Positions 26,445-35,359 of a DNA stretch of 64,000 bases are shown piece by piece (position 1 is the first letter of the stretch; each line of letters begins with the position of its first letter). The position numbers were made by a program, and so were the translations under genes. The notes beneath the pieces are model-generated. The model was not told the origin of the DNA. It searched no databases and worked only from the letters and a program-made list of their open reading frames with translations. The stretch spans positions 434,001-498,000 of the forward strand of contig NZ_CP102278.1 of the NCBI RefSeq assembly GCF_025149915.1, in the 5' to 3' direction. This DNA comes from Coprococcus eutactus. GTDB lineage: Bacteria; Bacillota; Clostridia; Lachnospirales; Lachnospiraceae.

Positions 26445-27440
26445 ATGAGAGATTTGGTTATTGTGGGCAGCGGCCCTGCGGGTCTGTCCGCCGCAGTCTA
26501 CGCCAAGAGGGCGATGATGGATGTGGTGGTACTGGAGAAGGAGGCATTCTCCGGCGGGCAGATCGTGAATACAGAGCAGGTTGACAACTACCTTGGACTG
26601 CCGGGCATAAGCGGCTTTGACATGGGTATGAAGTTCAGAGAACACGCGGATACATTTGGCGTGGAGTTTGATGACAGAGAGGTGACAGCCATCGAGGATC
26701 ACGGCGATCACAAGAAGGTCAGCTTGGAGGATGGCAGAAGCATAGAGACAAAGGCGGTTCTGATAGCCACGGGTGCAAAGCACAGAAAGCTTGGCGTTCC
26801 CGGTGAGGAGGAATTCACAGGGGCAGGAGTTTCTTACTGTGCCACATGTGATGGGGCGTTCTTCAAGAACAAAGAAGTCGCAGTCGTGGGCGGAGGCAAT
26901 ATAGCCCTTGAGGATGCCCTATATCTGTCAAAGATGTGCAGCAAGGTACATCTGATCCATAGAAGGGCTGAGTTCAGAGGTGAGAAAATACTTGGTGCGC
27001 AGGTGCTTGAGACTGAGAATATAGAATTTCACCCATTTGCGCAGGTGACAGAGATAGGCGGAACACCGGGCAAGCTGGAGCTCAAGGTTGCTGTGAAGAC
27101 ACCGACAGCAGCGGGCGGACAGGCAGATGCAGGGGCAAATGTCAATGCATCTAGTGAAGAAACATCAGCATTTGGCAGCCACGATTTCACACTTCCGGTA
27201 GCCGGTGTATTTATAGCAATAGGCACAAGCCCGATCACAGATTTTCTTGGTGACGTCGTGGAGCTTGATGACGCTGGTTACGTTGCAGCGGGCGAGACCG
27301 GACAGACCAGCACACAGGGAATATTTGCCGCGGGAGATGTGAGGACCAAGGCGGTGCGCCAGGTGGCGACAGCAGTCGGAGACGGTGCAGCAGTTATCCA
27401 TTATGTAGAGGAATACCTGAATGGGTTAAAAAATAAATAG
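26445..27440 (+). CDS. trxB: Thioredoxin reductase
   Basis: A ~331-residue FAD/NAD(P)H oxidoreductase. FAD motif VGSGPAGLSAAVYAKRA, redox disulfide CATC in SYCATCDGAFF, NAD(P) motif VVGGGNIALEDALYLS and the C-terminal FAAGDVRTKAVRQV. A ~25-residue Ala/Gly-rich insert (from PTAAGGQADAG) interrupts the C-terminal FAD domain. It reduces thioredoxin, likely including the one encoded at 16398. ATG 26445 with AAGGAGG is the start; an upstream ATG falls in the foldback. Confidence 0.92.
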   Translation: MRDLVIVGSGPAGLSAAVYAKRAMMDVVVLEKEAFSGGQIVNTEQVDNYLGLPGISGFDMGMKFREHADTFGVEFDDREVTAIEDHGDHKKVSLEDGRSIETKAVLIATGAKHRKLGVPGEEEFTGAGVSYCATCDGAFFKNKEVAVVGGGNIALEDALYLSKMCSKVHLIHRRAEFRGEKILGAQVLETENIEFHPFAQVTEIGGTPGKLELKVAVKTPTAAGGQADAGANVNASSEETSAFGSHDFTLPVAGVFIAIGTSPITDFLGDVVELDDAGYVAAGETGQTSTQGIFAAGDVRTKAVRQVATAVGDGAAVIHYVEEYLNGLKNK

Positions 27441-27576
27441 AATAATTGGGAAGCAATTGGCATGGAGATAAAGCATGGAATGTAAATGCATACCTGTTTT
27501 CTCCCTGCCAAAAAAAATAAAACTAATTCATAGTAATTCTATAGGCAAAATATAACAACGAACAGGAGGCGGAAAA

Positions 27577-28011
27577 ATGTTAATATCATCAAAGGGACAA
27601 TATGCATTGAGACTCATGGTAGATATATCGATAAACAGTGGCAGCACGGTTACTGTCAAAGCCGTAGCCAGAAGATGTGGATTGTCTGACAAATATCTTG
27701 AGCAGGTTACATCTTCTCTGCTAAAGGCAGGATATTTAAGGAGCGTGAGAGGCCCGAGGGGCGGTTACCGTCTGAACACGCCGGCGGAGGAGATCACGGT
27801 TGGGATGGTGCTGAGGGAGATTGAGGGCAGGATATCACCGATCGATAATCGAGTTGATGAGGATGGCGACACCAACATGGTCATGAACGATGTCATCGGA
27901 GAGGTGTGGGATGACCTTGAGACTGCCATCAACAATGTCCTTGATAACAAAACCATCGCCGATCTTACCCGGGAGTACAGTGACCGGATCGGATACATGT
28001 ACTCAATATAA
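27577..28011 (+). CDS. Rrf2-family transcriptional regulator, CymR-like
   Basis: 144 residues with an N-terminal winged helix (SSKGQYALRLMVDI, LSDKYLEQVTSSLLKAGYLRSVRGPRGGYRL). The three clustered Cys that bind an Fe-S cluster in IscR/NsrR are absent; only one Cys remains, in the HTH region. That favours a CymR-type repressor of cysteine and sulfur genes, often controlled through CysK. Its place at the end of the sulfur island, and the shared CCTA-N9-TAGG dyads in P1 and P2, make it the likely regulator of both. A CATAG-taatt-CTATAG sequence at ~27529-27544 upstream could be an autoregulatory site; this is weak. Confidence 0.87.
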   Translation: MLISSKGQYALRLMVDISINSGSTVTVKAVARRCGLSDKYLEQVTSSLLKAGYLRSVRGPRGGYRLNTPAEEITVGMVLREIEGRISPIDNRVDEDGDTNMVMNDVIGEVWDDLETAINNVLDNKTIADLTREYSDRIGYMYSI

Positions 28012-28023
28012 ATCAGGGACGGA

Positions 28024-28068
28024 GGGGACAGGTACCTCCGTCCCCATCAGCAGGTACCTCCGTCCCGG
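28024..28068. repeat. Family C palindrome, third copy plus partial copy
   Basis: 28024-28045 is identical to the copy at 23430. A partial CAGGTACCTCCGTCCC follows at 28051. It lies in the 3' region of the Rrf2 gene. Confidence 0.8.
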
Positions 28069-28153
28069 GAGGGGGCAATAAGATTTCAGTTGAAAAAAAA
28101 CTTATTTTGTATATAGTTGTAGTGGGATATATATCATATTAGGAGAATAAGAG

Positions 28154-28909
28154 ATGTTAACACAGTTTTCGAGAACAGAGCTGCTATTTGGCAAGGAAGC
28201 CATGGACAAGCTGGCAGGCTCTAAGGTAGCGGTATTTGGAATAGGCGGAGTTGGCGGTTATGTATGCGAGGCGCTGGTAAGGAGCGGCGTCGGAGCATTT
28301 GACCTGATAGATGACGACAAGGTGTGTCTGACCAATCTCAACAGACAGATCATAGCGACAAGGAGCACGGTTGGAAAGTATAAGACCGATGTTATGAGGG
28401 ACAGGATGCTTGACATCAATCCAAATGTGGAGGTTGAGGTACACAAATGTTTCTTCCTTCCGGAAAATGCGGATGACTTCCCTTGGGACAGCTACGACTA
28501 CGTAGTCGATGCGGTGGACACCGTGACAGCCAAGATTGCTCTTGTCATGAAGTGCAAGGAGAAGAATATCCCGATCATCAGCAGCATGGGTGCGGGAAAC
28601 AAGCTTGACGGAAGCCAGTTCAAGGTTGCAGATATATACAAGACAAAGGTGTGTCCGCTTGCGAAGGTCATGAGAAGAGAGCTGAAGAAGAGGGGCGTCA
28701 AGAAACTCAAGGTCGTATACTCGGAAGAGATTCCGACAAGGCCGATCGAAGATATGGCGATAAGCTGCAGAAACAACTGCATTTGTCCTCCGGGTGCAGA
28801 ACACAAATGTACAGAGCGCAGAGACATCCCGGGCAGCGTGGCATTTGTGCCATCAGTCGCAGGGCTTATAATAGCCGGTGAGGTGGCAAAGGATCTCATC
28901 AGGAGGTAA
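28154..28909 (+). CDS. tcdA: tRNA threonylcarbamoyladenosine dehydratase
   Basis: A 251-residue E1-like enzyme that cyclises t6A37 in tRNA to ct6A. Nucleotide motif VFGIGGVGGYVCEAL, FDLIDDDKVCLTNLNRQ, and the family-specific C-terminal half with CRNNCICPPGAEHKC (zinc-like Cys set) and IPGSVAFVPSVAGL. It belongs to the CsdL/TcdA branch rather than MoeB/ThiF, so despite its E1 fold it is not expected to serve HcyS. Confidence 0.9.
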   Translation: MLTQFSRTELLFGKEAMDKLAGSKVAVFGIGGVGGYVCEALVRSGVGAFDLIDDDKVCLTNLNRQIIATRSTVGKYKTDVMRDRMLDINPNVEVEVHKCFFLPENADDFPWDSYDYVVDAVDTVTAKIALVMKCKEKNIPIISSMGAGNKLDGSQFKVADIYKTKVCPLAKVMRRELKKRGVKKLKVVYSEEIPTRPIEDMAISCRNNCICPPGAEHKCTERRDIPGSVAFVPSVAGLIIAGEVAKDLIRR

Positions 28910-28914
28910 TAAAA

Positions 28915-28939
28915 AAGGACGCTGAGAAATCAGCGCCTT
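28915..28939 (-). terminator. Terminator for the minus-strand gene
   Basis: AAGG(A)CGCTGA and TCAGCGCCTT form a stem around GAAA. On the minus strand it is followed by TTTTTT (28911-28916), so it ends the gene at 28930-29358, whose stop codon lies inside the hairpin. On the plus strand the tail is not T-rich. Confidence 0.7.
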
Positions 28940-29358
28940 CTCCATAAAAATACGAGAGTTCCAAGCAGAACCGCACCACCATAGATGAATGGTGCATTTT
29001 TGTCACTGTTCATAGTTCTTTCCGTATAAGATACGGATGGATTATTCGGGTTGTAATATATTGCGATGGACGACATGGAGTTGTAATTTGTTATACCGCG
29101 GACGGAAAGAAAACCATTGTGCAATACTCCGGACTGGTCGCGGTATGCATAGTTGATATGGGTTCTTTTACTGAATCTTCTGACAGATGTGATATCGGCG
29201 GATGTTCTGGTATAGTCCCGCTCGATACGGCATGCCTTACCCCGTATGGAAAGGCCGATGACCACAGCTATGATGAATGATGCTATTGGAATAATGTAAG
29301 TCGTATAAGGTAATAGTCTGAAAAAAATACTGATAGAATCACCCGATGTTAAAATCAT
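28930..29358 (-). CDS. Small membrane protein with two terminal TM segments (DUF3592-like)
   Basis: 142 residues and the only convincing minus-strand gene. An N-terminal membrane segment (TYIIPIASFIIAVVIGLSI), a soluble ~80-residue middle (INYAYRDQSGVLHNGFLS, IAIYYNPNNPSVSY) and a C-terminal segment (GGAVLLGTLVFLW) with a positive end. The middle resembles DUF3592 proteins, whose function is unknown. An AGGGGG stretch ~7 nt before the ATG and its own terminator support a real gene. Confidence 0.7.
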   Translation of the reverse strand: MILTSGDSISIFFRLLPYTTYIIPIASFIIAVVIGLSIRGKACRIERDYTRTSADITSVRRFSKRTHINYAYRDQSGVLHNGFLSVRGITNYNSMSSIAIYYNPNNPSVSYTERTMNSDKNAPFIYGGAVLLGTLVFLWRRR

Positions 29359-29648
29359 AATGTACCCCCTGAAATTGTTGTTTCCCCAAAATGTCAGACA
29401 TGAGATCCCTATTTACATGCCGGACTTGTATGTGTAGATTATAATATAAAGAAGACTGGTTGAGAATCCCTTAATTTAAGAGGATAAGTCTGTTAATATA
29501 GCAAATTTCAGGTAATAAATATATTACTGTATGCACTGCCACTTATGGTGGTCATAAGCTCAGTCATATTCGCATTTGCCAGAAGTGATAACATGGTGAT
29601 AATAGACCAATAATATAATAGAGAATATACAAAAGGAAGATGAACGAG

Positions 29649-30506
29649 ATGGATAAGAAAGAAGAAAAGAAAATCATAAGACAGGAGTTTCTGACAGGTG
29701 AGAGAGCTCTTTTCATGGGAAAAAATCTCGATATATATGATACGATATTTGACGACGGCGAGTCTCCGCTTAAGGAGAGCCGCGGCATAAATCTGTACGG
29801 CAGCATGTTCAAATGGAAGTATCCGCTGTGGTACAGCAAGAACATTGTTGCGGAGGATTGCCACTGGTTTGAGATGGCGAGAGCCGGAGTCTGGTACACT
29901 GATAATATCGCGGTGAGGCGTGCACTCATCCAGGCGCCAAAGAACTTCCGCAGATGTAAAGGGCTGGAGCTTACGGATGTGACATTCACCAATGCGGAGG
30001 AGACACTGTGGAGCTGCGATGACGTGACAATGGACCACGTGACAGCAAAGGGCGACTATTTTGCCATGAACAGCAATAATATGAAGATAGATGACCTGAA
30101 GCTTGACGGCAACTATTCATTTGACGGATGCAGGAATGTAGAGATAAGAAACTCCAATCTGCTTTCAAAGGATGCATTCTGGAACACAGAGAATGTGACC
30201 GTATATGATTCATTCATATCGGGCGAGTATCTTGGCTGGAACGCAAAGAACCTCACCCTGATAAACTGCACCATCGAGAGCCTTCAGGGAATGTGCTACA
30301 TCGACAACCTTGTGATGAAGAACTGCAAGCTCATCAACACAACACTTGCATTTGAATATTCAACAGTGGATGCCGACATCTGCAGCAAGATAGACAGTGT
30401 CATGAACCCGACATCAGGAACCATCAAAGCCAAGCACATTGACAACCTGATAATAGAAAAAGACAAAGTAGATCCGTCAAAGACAAAAATAATAGTACAG
30501 GACTAA
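29649..30506 (+). CDS. DUF3737 family protein (right-handed beta-helix)
   Basis: About 285 residues with regular short repeats (GLELTDVTFTNAEETLWSC, NVEIRNSNLLSKDAFWN, NLTLINCTIESLQG), the pattern of a beta-helix fold. It matches the DUF3737 proteins common in gut Firmicutes; no enzymatic role is established. ATG 29649 lies 9 nt from AAGGAAG and is preferred to ATG 29640. A TATAAT at 29614-29619 could be its -10. The 281-nt spacer upstream also serves the divergent membrane gene; nothing else is recognised there. Confidence 0.82.
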   Translation: MDKKEEKKIIRQEFLTGERALFMGKNLDIYDTIFDDGESPLKESRGINLYGSMFKWKYPLWYSKNIVAEDCHWFEMARAGVWYTDNIAVRRALIQAPKNFRRCKGLELTDVTFTNAEETLWSCDDVTMDHVTAKGDYFAMNSNNMKIDDLKLDGNYSFDGCRNVEIRNSNLLSKDAFWNTENVTVYDSFISGEYLGWNAKNLTLINCTIESLQGMCYIDNLVMKNCKLINTTLAFEYSTVDADICSKIDSVMNPTSGTIKAKHIDNLIIEKDKVDPSKTKIIVQD

Positions 30507-30637
30507 ATTAAAGCACAGAGATTCACGGCAAAACATCAGCCCTACGTGTGACAACATATGATAATATAAATAAGAGAAATATAATAATTTTTACGTAGAA
30601 TGACGATAAATACATGGTGGCATATCATAACGTAAAT

Positions 30638-30859
30638 GGGATTTTGGCATTTGAGGGGCGAAATGTGCTGACATATACCATGTGAGCAATCGGTAGGGAA
30701 GTCGACTGAGTCTTGCTGCTTCTTGCCGGAGCGGCGCAAGCAACGCCCTTATCGCTTGCAGAGCGCAGTGCAGATAGAAGCAAAGCAAGGCGAGGTAAGA
30801 CGAACGTGATTGAGCACATGGTATATGCCATCCGTCAGCCTCTCAAATGCCAAAATCCC
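30638..30859. repeat. 222-nt foldback element upstream of patB
   Basis: Left arm 30638-30691 and right arm 30808-30859 pair over more than 50 nt with a mismatched middle; GGGATTTTGGCATTTGAG and ATATACCATGTG are exact blocks. The core has GC-rich dyads (TTGCCGGAGCGGCGCAAG, CGCTTGCAGAGCGC). The right arm ends 22 nt before the patB start. It fills most of the 375-nt gap. Confidence 0.88.
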
Positions 30860-30881
30860 TTCAAAAAGTGGAGGGACAAAC

Positions 30882-32078
30882 ATGAAGTTTGATTTTGACA
30901 AGGTTATAGACAGACGCGGTACAGGCTCCCTGAAGTGGGACGTGCCGGAAAACGAACTGCCAATGTGGGTGGCAGACATGGACTTTCAGACGGCTCCGTG
31001 TATCAGGGAGGCACTGGCAGCCCGGGTTGAGCACGGAATATTCGGATATTCTATCATCCCGGACGAGTGGGCAGATGCCTACGTGAACTGGTGGGGCAAC
31101 AGACACGGATTTGCGATAGACAGGGACTGGCTGGTGTTCTGCTCCGGAGTCATCCCAGCCATATCAACGGCGGTGAGAAAGCTCACCACACCCGCAGAGA
31201 ATGTTGTAGTGCAGACCCCTGTCTACAATATTTTCTTCAATTCTATATACAACAATGGGCGAAATATATTGGAAAGCCCTCTGAAATACGACGGCGATGG
31301 ATATGCCATGGACTTTGAAGATCTTGAGGCAAAGCTTGCAGATCCACAGACCAGCCTCATGATACTCTGCAATCCACAGAATCCTGCGGGGAAGATCTGG
31401 GATAAGGAGACACTTGCCCATGTGGGAGAGCTATGCGCAAAGTATGGTGTGACGGTCATCTCGGATGAGATACACTGCGATCTCACCGATCCTGGAAAGG
31501 AGTATGTGCCATTTGCCACGGCATCTGACACATGCAGGGATATAAGCGTGACCTGTATTGCGCCGACAAAGACCTTCAACATAGCCGGAATCCAGACTGC
31601 GGCCATTGTGGTTCCGGATAAATTCCTGAGACACAAGATGTGGAGAGGTCTGAACACAGATGAGGTAGCCGAGCCAAATGCATTTGCGGTGGATGCGGCG
31701 ATAGCAGCATTTACACAAGGCGGCGAGTGGCTGGACAGTCTCAGACAGTATCTTTATGAGAACAAGCAGTATGTCAGGAAGTTTATAGATGAAAAAGTGC
31801 CGGGTATAAAGGTGGTGTATTCGGAGGCCACATATCTGCTCTGGCTTGATTGCAGCGGAATCTGCGGCGCTGCCGGCGAAGACGGCAATGCCAAGGCTCT
31901 GTCGAAATTCATCAGGAAGAACACAGGGCTCTATATGTCGCCGGGACTTTCGTATGGCAAGAACGGAAAAGCATTTATCAGACTTAACATTGCATGTCCA
32001 AGATCAACCGTGGAAGACGGTATGAGGAGACTTGTCAAGGGTGTCAGTGATTTTAAAAAAGGAGATATAGATGAGTAG
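30882..32078 (+). CDS. patB: PatB/MalY-type cystathionine beta-lyase aminotransferase fold
   Basis: About 398 residues, PLP fold type I. N-terminal signature WDVPENELPMWVADMDF, PLP Lys in APTKTFNIAGIQTA and SDEIHCDL. Such enzymes cleave cystathionine or cysteine S-conjugates to homocysteine or thiols, pyruvate and ammonia. It overlaps the following MATE gene by 8 nt, so the two act together; export of a thiol or conjugate product is possible. ATG 30882 with GGAGGGAC is chosen over an upstream ATG inside the foldback. Confidence 0.9.
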   Translation: MKFDFDKVIDRRGTGSLKWDVPENELPMWVADMDFQTAPCIREALAARVEHGIFGYSIIPDEWADAYVNWWGNRHGFAIDRDWLVFCSGVIPAISTAVRKLTTPAENVVVQTPVYNIFFNSIYNNGRNILESPLKYDGDGYAMDFEDLEAKLADPQTSLMILCNPQNPAGKIWDKETLAHVGELCAKYGVTVISDEIHCDLTDPGKEYVPFATASDTCRDISVTCIAPTKTFNIAGIQTAAIVVPDKFLRHKMWRGLNTDEVAEPNAFAVDAAIAAFTQGGEWLDSLRQYLYENKQYVRKFIDEKVPGIKVVYSEATYLLWLDCSGICGAAGEDGNAKALSKFIRKNTGLYMSPGLSYGKNGKAFIRLNIACPRSTVEDGMRRLVKGVSDFKKGDIDE

Positions 32079-33600
32079 CAGTGAAAACTTGCTGAAGGAC
32101 ATGATATCTGGAAAGTCCATGACCGCATCCCAGCAGATAGGACTTACGGTCAGGCTCAGTATCCCGGCGATCCTTGCCCAGATCTCGTCCATTGTCATGC
32201 AGTACATCGATGCATCCATGGTGGGGCGTCTTGGTGCAAATGCATCGGGAGCCATCGGACTTGTCTCGTCCACGACATGGCTGTTTGGCGGGCTATGCAT
32301 TGCGGTGACTACAGGATTTACAGTGCAGATAGCCCAGGCTGTGGGGGCCGGTGAGGATAAATCTGCCAGAAATATCATGAAACAGGGACTCATAATAGCC
32401 CTGTGCATAAGCGTCATACTCGCACTCATTGCAGCAGTGATAAGCACACCGCTTCCGAGCTGGCTCGGCGGTGAAGCTGCCATACAGAAGATGGCAAGCC
32501 AGTATTTCCTTGTGTATATGCTGGGACTTCCCGCTCTGCAGATGAACAGCATAGCGGGCGGCATGCACCAGAGCTCCGGAAATATGAGACTCCCGGGTAT
32601 ACTGAATGTCATGTGCTGCGTTATGGATGTGATTTTTAATTTGTTCTTTATATTCCCGACAAGAATTGTAAATTTAAGTATTCCGTTTTTATCCAGCGTA
32701 AGGCTGGCTGGTTCTCAGATGGCAGGAACGGTTCAGGCAGGAGCCTTTGGTTCCCATTTGTCAACACTTGTGCAGTCTGAAACCACGATGAATGGTCTGA
32801 CATTTACCATGCCGGGACTTGGCCTTGGCGTTGCTGGGGCGGCGCTTGGAACCATCACGGCGGAGGCTGTCACCTGTGCCATCATGGTCACTACACTTCT
32901 GTGGAAGAACAAGACACTTCACTTAAGAAAGGGCGAACACTTAAGATTTCACAGGGATACCCTTACCAAGGCGGTGAAGATTGGGGCACCTGTGGGTCTA
33001 GAGCAGATGGTCATGTGTTCAGCGTATGTCATGTCCACAAAGATCGTGTCACCGCTCGGAACTATAGCCATCGCAGCCAACTCATTTGCGGTTACTGCGG
33101 AGAGCTTCTGCTACATGCCGGGGTACGGAGTACAGGCGGCAGCAACCACACTTGTGGGACAATGCGTGGGAGCCGGACAAAAACAGTTGTCCAGAAGGAT
33201 GGCATGGATTACAATGGGATTAGGTGTGTCGGTTATGACTTTAGGCGGAGTTCTCATGTACATAGCAGCTCCGGCCATGATAGGTGTGCTGACACCGAAC
33301 GAAGAGATAAGAAATCTAGGGGCGGCAGTGCTGAGGATAGAGGCATTTGCCGAACCATTTTATGCCGCATCCATAGTTGCATCGGGAGCACTCAGGGGAG
33401 CCGGGGACACTCTGGTCCCAAGCTGCATGAACTTTGCAAGTATGTGGTGTGTGCGGATACCGCTTGCAGCCATACTTGCACCTAGAGTCGGTCTCTACGG
33501 TGTGTGGATCGCCATGTGCGTGGAGCTCTGTTTCAGAGGAATCCTGTTCACCACAAGGCTTAAACGAGAAAGATGGATGCGGGTGTTTGACGAAAATTAA
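32071..33600 (+). CDS. MATE-family efflux transporter
   Basis: 509 residues, about twelve membrane segments, with MATE blocks VRLSIPAILAQISSIVMQYIDASMVGRLG and VKIGAPVGLEQMVMCSAYVMSTKIVSPLG. A ~45-residue extra loop (NLSIPFLSSVRLAGSQ to QSETTMNGLTFTM) sits mid-protein. Translationally coupled to patB by an 8-nt overlap. Substrate not evident. Confidence 0.9.
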   Translation: MSSSENLLKDMISGKSMTASQQIGLTVRLSIPAILAQISSIVMQYIDASMVGRLGANASGAIGLVSSTTWLFGGLCIAVTTGFTVQIAQAVGAGEDKSARNIMKQGLIIALCISVILALIAAVISTPLPSWLGGEAAIQKMASQYFLVYMLGLPALQMNSIAGGMHQSSGNMRLPGILNVMCCVMDVIFNLFFIFPTRIVNLSIPFLSSVRLAGSQMAGTVQAGAFGSHLSTLVQSETTMNGLTFTMPGLGLGVAGAALGTITAEAVTCAIMVTTLLWKNKTLHLRKGEHLRFHRDTLTKAVKIGAPVGLEQMVMCSAYVMSTKIVSPLGTIAIAANSFAVTAESFCYMPGYGVQAAATTLVGQCVGAGQKQLSRRMAWITMGLGVSVMTLGGVLMYIAAPAMIGVLTPNEEIRNLGAAVLRIEAFAEPFYAASIVASGALRGAGDTLVPSCMNFASMWCVRIPLAAILAPRVGLYGVWIAMCVELCFRGILFTTRLKRERWMRVFDEN

Positions 33601-33604
33601 ATAT

Positions 33605-33759
33605 GATGTTTTATTGCAAGATTTAATATACCTGACTGGGAGCGCTTTCGCTCGTTTCGCCCTACAGCGGTACTAGCACTCGCAGAGAAAAACTGCTCGT
33701 TGAGTACCGGTGGGCTCAAATGTCCCTGCCAGGTATGATTAAACTTGCAATAAAACATC
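33605..33759. repeat. 155-nt foldback element between the MATE gene and the AAA+ gene
   Basis: Arms 33605-33634 and 33730-33759 pair over 30 nt with few mismatches (GATGTTTTATTGCAAG exact). The core has GGGAGCG/CGCTC and a CGGTACT/AGTACCG hairpin; CTAGCACTC and TGAGTACCGG recur in the element at 59525. The right arm ends just before the RBS at ~33767. Confidence 0.88.
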
Positions 33760-33778
33760 GTTAAACAGGGAGGAAAAT

Positions 33779-35269
33779 ATGCCAGTATTTGATTTCAGCG
33801 GAAGTGACAACAAGAATAAGAACATAGTTACATATGAGACATTTCAGTCATCGGAAAGAACAGCCACAGCAGAGAAACCGATAATGCTTCTGGAGAACTC
33901 GACCAGGAAGTGGGCACACCACTCCAGCGGAAAGTTCACAAATCCGATCAAAAGGACAGCATTTGAATTTGACGAGGTGGACGGAGTCCAGTCCGCAGAC
34001 ATATTGAAGATAGATGCGAGATTTGTAAGCCTTCTCAAATGGCTCGGTGAGAATCACATCAATGTCCGTCTGTCGGGAGAGAACAGACCGGAGGGCTATG
34101 CGGTGTACAAGATAAGGGAGACCGAGTTCGGCGGCGGAGCAAAGCTGTCGGCAAATGATGGATTCCTCCAGTTCATGATAGAGCGACTTCTTGCAAGTGA
34201 TGCCCCTTCAGAAGATGAGAAATCCGAGGAGGAAGAAGAGGAGGAGGCACTTGGCGATGACATGAAGCTCACAAGCATGCAGAGCATCATTGACTTCATG
34301 CACTGCGCCGGAAGAACGCTCCCTGACAATATAAGACTGTGGGCGAGAAGAAATCTTGCGGTTGCCAGATCCAGCGAGGTATCCCCGGAGGAGAGACGCC
34401 ACGCGCAGAGAGCACTCTCCATGGCGATGAACATCAGGTGGAAGAGCAATTATTTTGAGGCGATAGATCCAGATGAGGCGAGAAGAATACTGGACGAAGA
34501 ACTCTACGGAATGGAGAAGGTCAAGCAGAGGATCATCGAGACGATCATCCAGATCAACCGTACACATACACTTCCAGCATACGGACTTCTGCTCTGTGGA
34601 CCTGCCGGAACGGGAAAGTCACAGATAGCCTACGCAGTTGCAAGAATACTGAGACTTCCATGGACTACCCTCGACATGAGTTCTATCAATGATCCAGAGC
34701 AGCTGACCGGAAGCTCAAGAGTATATTCAAATGCCAAGCCGGGAATCATCATGGAAGCATTTTCACAGGCGGGTGAGTCTAACCTTGTATTCATCATCAA
34801 CGAGCTGGACAAGGCAAACTCCGGAAAGGGCAACGGTAATCCTGCGGATGTACTGTTGACACTGCTGGACAACCTGGGATTCACCGACAACTACATGGAG
34901 TGCATGATCCCGACAAACGGTGTATACCCTATAGCAACGGCAAATGATAAAGAGAATATCAGCAAGCCAATCATGTCGAGATTTGCAGTAATAGACATAC
35001 CGGACTACACCCCGGACGAGAAGAAGGAGATATTCAACAAATTTGTTCTGCCTAAGGTTCTCAAGCGCATCGGACTTGAGGGAAGCGAGTGCATCATCCT
35101 TCCGGAAGGTGTGGATGCGGTCATAAAGAAGTGCGACGGCGTGACCGGAATCAGAGATATAGAGCAGGCTGCAGAGCACATAGTTGCACACGCACTCTAC
35201 CAGATCGAGGTAAACCACGTCCAGAGCGTGACATTTGACGGTGGCATGATAGAGGAACTTTTGAGCTGA
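33779..35269 (+). CDS. Lon-like AAA+ ATPase without a protease domain
   Basis: 496 residues. The first ~240 are of unknown fold with an acidic stretch (SEEEEEEE). The AAA+ module follows: Walker A GPAGTGKSQ, Walker B region LVFIINELDKA, sensor-1-like PIATAND, and SRFAVIDIPDYTPDEKKEI near the arginine-finger position. These blocks match Lon ATPase domains, but the S16 peptidase is absent. The first acidic residue of Walker B (usually D in LLDEIDK) is Asn; the catalytic Glu is kept. It could be an unfoldase or remodelling ATPase; its partner is unknown. Confidence 0.82.
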   Translation: MPVFDFSGSDNKNKNIVTYETFQSSERTATAEKPIMLLENSTRKWAHHSSGKFTNPIKRTAFEFDEVDGVQSADILKIDARFVSLLKWLGENHINVRLSGENRPEGYAVYKIRETEFGGGAKLSANDGFLQFMIERLLASDAPSEDEKSEEEEEEEALGDDMKLTSMQSIIDFMHCAGRTLPDNIRLWARRNLAVARSSEVSPEERRHAQRALSMAMNIRWKSNYFEAIDPDEARRILDEELYGMEKVKQRIIETIIQINRTHTLPAYGLLLCGPAGTGKSQIAYAVARILRLPWTTLDMSSINDPEQLTGSSRVYSNAKPGIIMEAFSQAGESNLVFIINELDKANSGKGNGNPADVLLTLLDNLGFTDNYMECMIPTNGVYPIATANDKENISKPIMSRFAVIDIPDYTPDEKKEIFNKFVLPKVLKRIGLEGSECIILPEGVDAVIKKCDGVTGIRDIEQAAEHIVAHALYQIEVNHVQSVTFDGGMIEELLS

Positions 35270-35289
35270 TTATCGTCATATTACACAAT

Positions 35290-35352
35290 TTACATTACAG
35301 AAAGTATTATGGTATACTCTCCTTATGAAACAAGTTTCATAAGGAGAGTATA
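35290..35352 (+). promoter_or_regulatory. lacI promoter with operator in a 40-nt palindrome
   Basis: TTACAT (35290-35295), a 17-nt spacer and TATACT (35313-35318). The -10 starts a 19+2+19 nt palindrome (35313-35352) whose centre, ATGAAACAAGTTTCAT (35325-35340), is a LacI-family operator. The right arm contains the AAGGAG RBS. Autoregulation by the LacI protein encoded next is expected. Confidence 0.82.
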
Positions 35353-35359
35353 TTTATAA

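Noticed and set aside
30638..30859. Classical MITE or insertion sequence
   Set aside because: Arms are not shared with the other foldbacks, no target-site duplication was evident, and no transposase is in the window.
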